Made by a program: the position numbers and the translations under genes
Notes under the pieces: generated by a model
Databases searched by the model: none
What the model saw: only the letters and a program-made list of their open reading frames with translations
Told to the model about the DNA's origin: nothing
DNA from: Nephrocerus scutellatus
Taxonomy: Eukaryota; Arthropoda; Insecta; Diptera; Pipunculidae
Length of the DNA: 64,000 bases
Assembly: GCA_947095585.1 (NCBI GenBank)
Contig: OX352763.1
Span: 119,459,287-119,523,286 of the forward strand
Reading direction: 5' to 3'
Shown here: positions 55,700 through 64,000 of the stretch, piece by piece
How positions within the stretch are numbered: the first letter of the stretch is position 1
Layout: every line of letters begins with the position of its first letter

Positions 55700-55925
55700 T
55701 AAAAATAGACGTCAAACACTTGGAGCGTTTCGGATCCAGCTTGGGCCAGATCTGCTTTGTCGCTATGCAAGTTGTAATGTTTCACCAACTACAGTTAGTT
55801 TTTACATTAGCATCCCGCTTTAACAAGAATTTGCATGTAGCGATTGGTATGCCAGGTAAGAAGGCTTGGTGAGTTCGTCAGCCATACAGTTTCCCGGAAT
55901 ATCTTTGTGCGCCATCACCCAACAC
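55700..55925 (-). mobile_element. LOA RNase H end, fused in frame to RTE-A5
   Basis: Minus strand: YIHLCWVMAHKDIPGNCMAD then ELTKPSYLAYQSLHANS, the C-terminal part of RNase H, followed after a stop by VKHYNLHSDKADLAQAGSET. The same text in LOA-2 is at 13250-13520 (HLCWVPGHRDIPGNCMAD; SEKAYLAKAGSET). The glycine of the WVPGH motif is altered here. The piece stops at about 55700 without an element end. Confidence 0.8.
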
Positions 55926-58065
55926 AGGTGGATATATCCTTCCTCACATACGGGGCCAACAATTATCCGTAAGACTTTTCTCTCGAACGTGGCTAAGAGG
56001 TCAGAATCCTTTTTGCTAAGCACCCAAGTCTCGAATCGTAATGTAAGTACTGGTATGACCATTGTCTTATATACCAGCAGCTTGGATGTTATGGTTAAGT
56101 TCCTGGATTTGAAGAGTCTGGACAGACTATAGTAGGCTTTGTTGGCTTTGAGCAACCGTACGTGTATTTCTGGTTTCATCTTGTTATCGGCTGCTACAGT
56201 TGACCCGAGATAGTTAAAGGATTGCACTACTTACAATTCGCGCTCCACTATTTGAATTGAGGGACCAATGTTGGATCTTCTAGTCGCAGACGTGGCCACC
56301 ATTTACTTTGTTTTGCTCTCGTTTATGTGCAGCCCTAGATTTCGTGCCGCCTGCTCGATCTGGATGAAAGCTTCCTGTACAGCTCTTGGGTTTCTACCAA
56401 CGATGTCGATGTTGTCTGCGTAAGCCAGTATCTGAATGGACTTATAGAGGATTGTTCCTCTCGCCATTACGTCAGAGTCTCGGATCACTTTCTCCAACGC
56501 CAGGTTGAAGAGGACGCAGGCCAGTACATCGCCTTGTCGGAGCCCGTTATAGATGTTGAATGGGCTTGATAGTGATCCGGATATTTTTACTTGGCTTATA
56601 ACATTGGTCGTGGTCAACCTACATAGTCGTGTTAGTTTATTTGGGATGCCGAATTCTCTCATGGCCCTATAAAGTTCTACTCTGGCTATGCTATCATAGG
56701 CGGCTTTAAAGTCTATAAAAAGATGGTGTAGTGAGTTTTGAAACTCTAGATATTTTCCCATCACCTGCTTAAGGGTGTTAATCTGATCAGTTGTTGATTT
56801 GCCTGGGATGAAGCCACACTGGTATGGACCAATGATGATGTATGGGGCTATCCTGTCTTGAAGGATAGAGGAGTAAATCTTATACGCGGTACTCAACAAC
56901 GTTATAGCACGATAATTGCTGCAGGTTGTTATATCTCCTTTTTTATGTATGGAGTACAGGATGCCTGTTCGCCAGTCTTCTGGCTTCTTCCACCCATAGT
57001 TGCACTATTAGTTCATGAGTTGCTTGATGTATTGCGGGTCCTCCTGACTAAATCAACTCCGCTGGTATACCACCCGAACCCGAGGTCTTATAATTTTTGA
57101 GCCGAATTATAGATCTGCTAACTTCGTCTATGCTTGGTGGCCGCAGCATAGTGTGGTCTTCGGTGATTGGTGAGCCTCCGATTCCTCAATTAGCTGGCCA
57201 TTAAGCAACTCATGAAAGTGATCTTTCCATCGCTCGAAGATGCCTTTGAGATCGGCGATCAGATTACCCTCTTTGTCTTTGCAGTATGTGCAACGCGGTG
57301 TATATTGCGTCATACCGCGGTCTCTTTGGTAGAACTTCCGCGCTTGGTGCGGTCCTCGCTGTTCTGTTCTAGTTCACGGACGAGATTCTTCTCCCAGACT
57401 GCTTTCTTTCGCCGGTGAACTGTTTTTTCATATCTTCTGAGCTCCTTATATTCATCTTCGCGTGCCCGCGTTTTTTGAGATTGTTGTATTGCTCGTCACG
57501 CAACATTCTTACGTTCAGTCGCTAGCTTACATTTGTCATCGAACCAGTCGTTCCGATCTCTACGACTACTGCCTAAGATAGAGTCAGCAGTACTAATGAC
57601 AGTATTCTTAAGTTGTCTCCATTTCTCTTCTACACCCGGCATCTCAGCCCCAGGACTTACTCTCCCTGCATTGAGGGCGAGTCCTATCGCTTGATCGTAG
57701 TTGTTTCTGGTCTCTTCGTTGCGAAGGGCAGCCTTGTTGACTCGAATCTGAATCGCAGATGCCGTCTTTTTTGATGATGCAATCCGTGCTTCAAGCACTA
57801 CACCAACAAGATAGTGGTCCGAGTCGACGTTGGCACCTGGGCACGTTCGTACCGTCATCAGATTCGGGTTGTGGCGGCGGTCTATCGACACGTGGTCTAT
57901 CTGGTTACGAGTGGCTCCATCAGGAGACACCCAGTTGGCTTTGTCGATATTTTTACGCGCAAACCTTGTACTCGCAACGACCAAATTATTGCTTGCTGCC
58001 ATCTCTATGACTCGTTGTCCATTGTCGTTAGTGTTCTCGTGTAAGCTATGGGTTCCCTAAGAAGC
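55926..58065 (-). mobile_element. RTE-A copy 5, longest coding copy, active site YADN
   Basis: Minus strand. The endonuclease end and linker are in 57496-58002: MAASNNLVVASTRFARKNID, WVSPDGATRNQIDHVSIDRR, SDHYLVGVVLEARIA, and SSRRDRNDWFDDKCKLATER. The RT is one open piece of 198 residues (56303-56899): STAYKIYSSILQDRIAP, GFIPGKSTTDQI, FIDFKAAYDSIARVELYRAM, GLRQGDVLACVLFNLALEKV, and LAYADNIDIVGRN. The YADD motif reads YADN, so the second metal-binding aspartate is lost. The thumb (55820-56227) gives NYLGSTVAADNKMKPEIHVR and SRNLTITSKLLVYKTMVIPV, and then runs in frame into the LOA RNase H text at 55925. The first half of the endonuclease and the RTE 3' end are missing. Confidence 0.85.
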
Positions 58066-59034
58066 AACCTATATTCAAAGTATGACAAGATTTCTAATTA
58101 CATATTTTAAGTAATACCAAAATAGCAATACTGCACAGTGATATTAGTAAACAGAAAATAAGTTACATTTATAAAAAGCCATTTTTCCAATGAATGCTAC
58201 AATGGCGCTACAAATCTCTTTTCATCGACAGCATATAAATGCGGCTTGCAAGTATGGCGTCAATTTATGACAACATCTCTATAAACGTCACATATATATA
58301 GATATTTTCCTTTTTAAACGCAATTACTAAAGTTTCTCCATTTGAACCACAATCAAGAATCATTTTGTAAAATTCAAATTAAATTTGGCTTAAAAAGCGA
58401 AAGAAAAATCAGAAACTCCGCACATACTCAGCAAACTTTATAGTTTTTGAATTCCATTACGAAAACTTTTTTCCCGTTTACTTAACGCAAAACTATGCAT
58501 GCTGATCTACAGTTTTTCGAACACAACGCAGCCCTTTCGCAATTTCATTACATTACGTATGCAAACACATTATACTTAGTGTTCCTACATACGGGTAGGT
58601 AGATACACCTTTACGAACATCACATATCGAGTATATTTGCATTTTCTTCCTTTTTTATTTTCTTTTGCACGGATTGAAGGAAACACAAAGAAATGTCGAG
58701 GCGAGTTCAAGAGCTCTCGTCCTTTTTCATAAAGTTTTACTTGTTGTTGGGGCCATCCATAATGCCAGTCGTGTGGGCTATCGTTTGTATCTACATATGC
58801 GGCGATGGCTCCACCAAACATCCTCCTGAATTTAGATCCAAGCGCGTCAAAATCTTTTTTATATGAGACATGTTGGGGACTGTCATTTCTTTCAGGAACG
58901 TTCCAAGTTTACTTATACGTTATACTTTCATCCAGCAATTCCTTCATATTAGCTTATCAAAGGTAAAGTATTACAAGTTTTGTTTTTATTATTGTAAAGT
59001 AAAATTGTTTTCTGTATCTGCATTATGTATTGAG
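58066..59034. other. AT-rich interval, nothing recognised
   Basis: No motif-bearing frame; short frames on both strands only. Confidence 0.4.
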
Positions 59035-60450
59035 GTCTATTTCAAAGAATTTTCTTTTTTCCACGCTTCACACACGTCACACGCGCCAAAAGCGGGATAT
59101 CAAAATGGGCCCCTGACATTGAGCCGCTTACAAAATTTCTGCCCTCTAGGTCGTGCAAAAGTTGGTTAAAAAAGACCTCAACAAACGAGAAAATGACGCG
59201 ATTTCAAACCATACGCGAAACGTGACAAGCCTCATACGTGGAATATAAAAAATGATATTTTGGACTTACACAATCACAAAATTTAAGCTCTCTAGGTCGT
59301 GTGAAAGTTGGTTAAAAAGGACCTCAAAGAAGTTGCAAAAAAAATGTCAACCCATCACACGCGCCGACACGCGTCACGCGTCATACTCGGAATATAAAAA
59401 GTGCTATTTTGGACTTAGTCACTCGCAAAATTTCAGCCCTCTGGGTCCTGTGGAAGTTGGTTAAAAAGGACCTCAAAGAAGTCGACAAAATATGTCAACC
59501 TATCGCCCAACACGCGGCACGCGACACGTGTCATACTCGGAAGATAAAATAAATGCTATTTTTGACTTAGACACCACAAAATTTCAGCTCTCTAGGTCGT
59601 GCGGAAGTTGGTTAAAAAGGACCTCAAAGAAGTCGACAAAATATGTGAACCTATCGCCCAACACGCGGCACGCGACACGTGTCATACTCGGAAGATAAAA
59701 TAAATGCTATTTTTGACTTAGACACCACAAAATTTCAGCTCTCTACGTCGTGCGGAAGTTGGTTAAAAAGGACCTCAAAGAAGTCGACAAAATATGTCAA
59801 CCTATCGCCCAACACGCGGCACGAGACACGTGTCATACTCGGAAGATAAAATAAATGCTATTTTTGACTTAGACACCACAAAATTTCAGCTCTCTAGGTC
59901 GTGCGGAAGTTGGTTAAAAAGGACCTCAAAGAAGTCGACAAAATATGTCAACCTATCGCCCAACATGCGGCACGCGACACGTGTCATACTCGGAAGATAA
60001 AATAAATGCTATTTTTGACTTAGACACCACAAAATTTCAGCTCTCTAGGTCGTGTGGAAGTTGGTTAAAAAGGACCTCAAAGAAGTCGACAAAATATGTC
60101 AACCTATCGCCCAACATGCGGCAAGCGACACGTGTCATACTCGGAAGATAAAATAAATGCTATTTTTGACTTAGACACCACAAAATTTCAGCTCTCTAGG
60201 TCGTGTGGAAGTTGGTTAAAAAGGACCTCAAAGAAGTCGACAAAATATGTCAACCTATCGCCCAACACGCGGCACGCGACACGTGTCATACTCGGAAGAT
60301 AAAATAAATGCTATTTTTGACTTAGACACCACAAAATTTCAGCTCTCTAGGTCGTGCGGAAGTTGGTTAAAAAGGACCTCAAAGTGGTGGTCGAAAATAC
60401 AGACAAACAGGAATCAAGTCAAGTTAAATAAAAGTTTTTAAAAATGGAAT
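59035..60450 (-). repeat. Element S, long copy: nine 151-bp tandem units with flanks
   Basis: The landmark AAAATTTCAGC recurs at 59132, 59278, 59427, 59578, 59729, 59880, 60031, 60182 and 60333. Spacings are 146, 149, 151, then exactly 151 six times. The inner units are almost identical; the first three are diverged. Each has GGTCGTGCGGAAGTTGGTTA, AAAAGGACCTCAAAGAAGTC, CCTATCGCCCAACACGCGGC and CACGTGTCATACTCGG. The flank at 59040 (TATTTCAAAGAATTTTCTTT) and that after 60390 (GTCGAAAATACAGACAAACA, then AAATAAAAGTTTTTAAAAAT) are the reverse complements of the right and left flanks of the copy at 10036. Repeated 68-codon frames are a consequence of the array. Confidence 0.9.
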
Positions 60451-61440
60451 AACGTCGTTTCCAAACATGTTAATTAAAAGCAAGATCAAAAATTTCAATC
60501 GAATTCCAGAGAATTTATTTCTTTAGACTGAACTTTAAGTTTATAATTACTTTTTACATGAAGTTCTCTCTGAAACCAGGGAAACATGAAGCATCAATAT
60601 ATGCATCACTTAGAACACCAGTTCGTAAAAGCTAATTGAACATTTTACTGAAAGACATTAGTGTACTCTGCTAAAGAGGCGCAGTATGGAGCACGTATTT
60701 GGTGCACATGAGGACTTGGATGGTTGTAATTATGCTGTAGTTCCTGGTAGAATATGCGGCCACAGGTGGAGTGCACTGTGAATGTAATCAACCGCAAAAC
60801 ATGATAAAAATCTTAAGGGCAACGATGTAGGTAGGCTACAACTTCCTGTGATACCGCATTGGGTCGTAGGAAGCTCAATGAGTTGCGATACGGCGATAAC
60901 ATGTTGTGCTTTTCAGCTACGAACATTTGAAGGTGAATTGCCATTAGCATTCACGGTAGAAATCCCATTAAAAAAGTGCCTAACATGCTTCTTATCCATT
61001 TACAAAGAATTTCAGGGAAAGTTCTGTATATCCCTTTAGGAGATTATTGCAGCGTCAATGCGAGTAACATTTCAATTGCCTAAAAGATGCATTCCTACGG
61101 CAATCAACAGTTTTCACACGCACACGAATAGGACTGTCACATACTCACATAATATGTTTTTTGCAACACTCGCTTATTTGGTTTCTTATCAGCTACTTGC
61201 CAGAGACAGTTGCGATAATTTGCATTTTGCGTCAATTGCAATTTATTCGAAGAAAGACAAAACGGATTTTAGAAGAAGTGTTTGAACAACAGAAGTTTCG
61301 AGGTACGAATTCCAGAAACACCAAAAGTATTTTTACAATGGGACCCCCATTGTGAAATTATCAAAAACAAAACCAAAACTTTGTAGGTTCTGAGGTACAT
61401 TTCAAGAAAGTCCGCGGAAAGAGAACGTCGCCAGTGTTTT
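60451..61440. other. Unassigned interval
   Basis: Short frames at 60848-61039 and 61058-61285 (+) have no recognised motif. Nothing else supported. Confidence 0.4.
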
Positions 61441-61570
61441 GTCTGAACAATTTATTGCTTTTTTTTAAAAATTTTATGTAACTTGACCCAAGTTTGTCTG
61501 TATTTTCGACCAGTTTGAGGTTCTTTTTAACCAACTTGCACACGACCTAAAGAGCTGAAATTATTAATTA
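61441..61570 (+). repeat. Element S, left part (split by LOA-3)
   Basis: TTTATGTAACTTGACCCAAG, GTCTGTATTTTCGACCAG and ACACGACCTAAAGAGCTGAA give the left flank and the start of a unit. The rest is at 62243. Confidence 0.7.
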
Positions 61571-62242
61571 TATAATTAAATGGTACCCCCTTAGTTTTTT
61601 CTGATAAACCAAGATTTCTGGGGAGAATCTTGGACAGGAAACTGAACTGGAAACTTGCTTTATACTCGTGCAAGAACGCCATTGGTAAAAAATGGGGTTT
61701 GAAACCAAAGCTGGTACACTGGCTTTACACGTCGGTAGTGAGACCAATACTACTGTATGGGGTAAGCGTATGATGGGCAGCTATGGAAAACCCACGTATA
61801 GAAGTATATTGGGGAAGGTACAAAGAGCGGCCTGTATGCTTATAAGCGGGGCGCTGAGATCCACACCAAGTCGCGCTCTGGAGGTTATGCTCCGCCTGAT
61901 CCCACTAGATATATTTGGCAAACAGAAAGCGGCAATTACAGCTACACGACTTCTGCAGAAGTTGCATGGGCGAGGAGGAGGAGGAGGAGACCATAGAACA
62001 TCTTCTTTGCTCATGTCAGGCACTAATGCACAGAAGGCATAAACGCTTAGGTAACCGGTTAATGAATAGCCTATCAGATCTCGAAAACGGCAAAGTGCGA
62101 GATATACTTCGATTCATTAAGAGCTCTGAATGGATCTTCTGAAAAGGGGCAAGGTATGAGATCCTGTGGTAACACAAAGGACCGCGAATGGTCTAAGTGA
62201 GCATTAGCTGCCACCGCAACCTAACCTAACCTAACCTAACCT
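61571..62242 (+). mobile_element. LOA-like LINE 3, truncated, with (AACCT)n tail
   Basis: Pieces: FWGESWTGN-like text near 61615; VQRAACMLISGALRSTPSRA then LEVMLRLIPLDIFGK (61818-61923), the RT thumb; then, after an internal deletion that removes RNase H, LHDFCRSCMGEEEEEETIEH, LLCSCQALMHRR and DILRFIKSSEWIF (61960-62141), the C-terminal tail. The zinc-binding C..C....E.IEHLLCSC pattern is the same type as at 3650 and 13600. The 3' end is AACCTAACCTAACCTAACCT. It lies within an element S copy. No duplication is clear. Confidence 0.75.
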
Positions 62243-62680
62243 TGAGGTCCTTTTTAACCACCTTCCACACGACCTCGAGAGTTGCAATTTGAGTGAGTAT
62301 CTAAGTCCAAAATACCATATATTTTTATATTTCACGTATGACGCGTGTGCCGTTTCGCATGTGGCACGTGTGATGGTTTGAAATCGCGCCATTTCTCGTT
62401 TTTGAGGTCTTTTTTAACTACCTTTCGCACGGCCGAGATTTTCTGAGCGGCTCAATGTCAGGGGCCCATTTTTATATCTCCGCATTTTGATATGAAGCGT
62501 GTGGCGCATGTGTCGCGTGTAAAAAAGGAAATTCTTTGAAATAGCTCCGACCTCAAAAACAGATATTTTGGCGATTATTACCAAATAATGAACGACTGTG
62601 TGGCGTGTTTTGATGTATATATAAAAGATTGTACCCGAAAAACGAAGTTTTTTTACATTTTCTTGTTAAATTCACTATAT
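62243..62680 (+). repeat. Element S, right part (two units)
   Basis: TTGAGGTCCTTTTTAACCAC, ACACGACCTCGAGAGTTGC, ACGTATGACGCGTGTGCCG, a second unit with CGCACGGCCGAGATTTTCTG, and the right flank ATTCTTTGAAATAGCTCCGA, CAGATATTTTGGCGATTATT and ATAAAAGATTGTACCCGAAA. It is nearly identical to 10380-10520 in the flank. Confidence 0.8.
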
Positions 62681-63010
62681 TAACTTGGCGTGCCCGTGGC
62701 TGGCTGGCTGGGTGGTAGAATCTTGTGATCAATTTATTTTTAACCCACTTCCTAAAGACCAATTTTATTTGTGTATTTCCCATGACAACACTTTGAGAGT
62801 GATCGAGCCGCGGGTCGGGGGGCTCCAAAAAATTTTTCATATAGCGGCATCAGATCATGTGTTACTATAATGACTGTGTTCTGTGTGCGCTGATGCGCTG
62901 TGAGCAGCGCTGCTTGCTTTATTTGTTTGGTTGTTGTTGTTGTTTTGTTGTTGGGTTGCAGTGCTTTGCATGTGTTTTTATTTTTCAGTTATTGGAGAAT
63001 TTACATGAAT
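62681..63010 (-). repeat. Dispersed repeat G, near complete
   Basis: Reverse complement of G: tail at 62681 (TATATTAACTTGGCGTGCCC), CAGCC run (as GGCTGGCTGG), TTGTGATCAATTTATTTTTA, GATCGAGCCGCGGGTCGGGG, GGCTCCAAAAAATTTTTC and TTGCTTTATTTGTTTGG, with ATTGGAGAATTTACATGAAT at the start end. Confidence 0.7.
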
Positions 63011-63139
63011 TATAGTTTTTTTTTGCTTTAAATTTAAGACTGACATAGAGTCGAAGTCAAAGTGTATGCACCCAAAGTATGACAAACTCTTCAACTCGCG
63101 TTATTTCTAGAAATATTCTGTCTACAATATACTTTAAAG

Positions 63140-63666
63140 CTACGGGCAGTTTGATAAGTCAGTGACTTTTTGATTTTCCCGGCGCAGTAACTTAAAATGC
63201 AACACTGCTCCCGTCGACTGCAATCTACTAATAGACTACTGTCAAATTTTGAGCAAGCTGCGTCATTAAGTTTGTGTTTGACAGCCATTGACAATCAACC
63301 AGACATTGACAGCAGACAACCTCGTGAATTTTAACGTAAATGAAAAAAAGTGAATTTCGTGCGCTGATTAAGCATCAATTTTTTGCGTAAAAAAAATCAT
63401 CACCAAAACCAAAGAAAGTAACCGTAGACAAAATATGGATCCATAACAACACATCAGAGACCAGGGAACAATCAAGACAGTGGGTTTTTCCGGGTAAACG
63501 TGGGCCAACAGTTTTTTTGGGATGCACGCTGCGTCATTCACGTCGATTTCCTTGAAAAGGGTAAAACGATCACCGGCGAATATTATTCAGAGCTTTTGGA
63601 CAGATTCGATATTGATTTGAAGTAAAAATGACAAACACGAAAAAAGTGTTGTTCCACCAAGACAAT
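63140..63666 (+). mobile_element. mariner element, 5' end and first part of transposase
   Basis: The 5' end has CTACGGGCAGTTTGATAAGT then CAGTGACTTTTTGATTTTCC, the usual start of a mariner terminal repeat. The transposase ATG is at 63340 (MKKSEFRALIKHQFFA then a stop). An internal deletion joins it to VTVDKIWIHNNTSETREQS (first catalytic Asp followed by Lys instead of Glu) and QWVFPGKRGP. Then, one frame over, FFWDARCVIHVDFLEKGKTI and TGEYYSELLDRFDIDLK, and KKVLFHQDN (second catalytic Asp) up to AAT at 63666. Split by the MITE at 63667. Confidence 0.8.
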
Positions 63667-63921
63667 GGGTCTGTTTTTTTATTCAACCCGAGCGAGAAGT
63701 ACGTCCAAAATTTACTCGGTGTTTTTTTATTCAACCGGGGTACTCTGTACTCTGTGTTTTTTATTTTTACAGTGAAATAAATATCAGGGTAAGGGAGAGT
63801 GAGAGCGAGTAAAGTAACCCAGCGTTACACAATACACACCGTATATTTTTACGCCGTACAACATTTGCTTGGTGTACTCCAGGTAACTATACTCGCTCTG
63901 GGTGAATAAAAGAATAGACCC
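63667..63921. mobile_element. 255-bp MITE-like element with 30-bp inverted repeats
   Basis: The left end is GGGTCTGTTTTTTTATTCAA (63667 on) and continues CCCGAGCGAG. The right end, read on the minus strand, is GGGTCTATTCTTTTATTCAC then CCAGAGCGAG. They agree at 26 of 30 positions. The flanking direct repeat is AAT (63664-63666 and 63922-63924). A second internal copy of TTTTTTATTCAACC lies at 63722. No coding capacity. Size, inverted ends and a 3-bp duplication fit a non-autonomous DNA transposon; a PIF/Harbinger type is possible because that group makes 3-bp duplications, but this is inference. Confidence 0.85.
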
Positions 63922-64000
63922 AATGCACACGTGTGTAGTCACCATGACAAAAATTCATAATATTCTCCAGATTTAGCCCCATGCTACTATTTTCTGTTTA
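63922..64000 (+). mobile_element. mariner transposase, continuation after the MITE
   Basis: Text MHTCVVTMTKIHNI (63923 on, one frame shifted) is the region after the second catalytic Asp, normally Pro-Val/Met-His-Thr. It runs to the window edge, so the rest of the element lies outside. Confidence 0.7.

Noticed and set aside
59492..60441. Series of near-identical 68-codon open frames, each starting at ATGTCAACC
   Set aside because: They repeat every 151 bp, which is not a multiple of three, and follow the tandem array exactly. Each frame crosses into the next unit. No sign of translation.
62221..62242. Telomere-like CCTAA repeat
   Set aside because: Only four units, placed exactly at the 3' end of a LOA element, with a similar tail in the other LOA copies; flies use retrotransposon or satellite telomeres.

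Overview
This window looks like transposon-dense, gene-free DNA from a dipteran fly, most plausibly a tephritid fruit fly. It is AT-rich, and almost every coding signal belongs to a broken mobile element. No bacterial organisation, CRISPR array or intact host gene was found. The fly assignment rests on the mix of non-LTR retrotransposons of RTE, LOA and Jockey/CR1 type, mariner elements including two rosa-like DD41D copies (the rosa family was described from Ceratitis), tRNA-derived SINEs and several satellites. The species is not determined, and family names are inferred from motifs read by eye.

Layout. 1-5400: an RTE element (A1) interrupted by a LOA element. 5400-8300: dispersed repeat G and a SINE with a target-site duplication. 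8341-9999: RTE copy A2 with two internal deletions. 10036-10540: short copy of a satellite-bearing element (S). 11418-13860: LOA element carrying a foreign endonuclease segment. 14511-15764: full-length but broken DD41D mariner. 16825-19445: repeat G and RTE A3 (minus). 22421-24330 and 25561-27520: RTE subfamilies B and C. 28205-30015: RNase H fragment and a mariner split by a SINE. 31045-32231: CACGTG-rich satellite. 32232-33696: LINE and Ty3/gypsy scraps, a tRNA-like head and a 210-bp duplication. 35115-38275: second DD41D mariner and RTE-D, the latter split by a LINE with a 12-bp duplication. 39508-41940: SINE scrap, LINE and two tandem arrays. 43102-43620: the only host-like coding remnant, possibly a CCP/sushi domain. 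43790-46815: repeat G copies interrupted by RTE A4 and by a Jockey element. 49205-54665: tRNA-like head, minisatellite, 36-bp GC-rich array. 55700-58065: LOA/RTE-A5 chimera. 59035-60450: nine-copy 151-bp array of element S. 61441-62680: another S copy split by a LOA element. 63140-64000: mariner split by a new-looking 255-bp inverted-repeat element.

The genes do not form a pathway. What the window records is layered insertion. In five places the outer element can be recognised on both sides of the inner one with a direct repeat at the junction (LOA in RTE, SINE in mariner, LINE in RTE, RTE in G, MITE in mariner), which gives a relative age order. All autonomous elements seen are broken by frameshifts, stops, truncations or deletions, so present activity is unlikely for these copies.

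The most interesting signals are the S family (151-bp units with conserved flanks and very different unit numbers at different loci), the 255-bp MITE, the SINE family, the G family, the RTE-A5 reading frame that runs into a LOA RNase H segment, and the CCP-like remnant.
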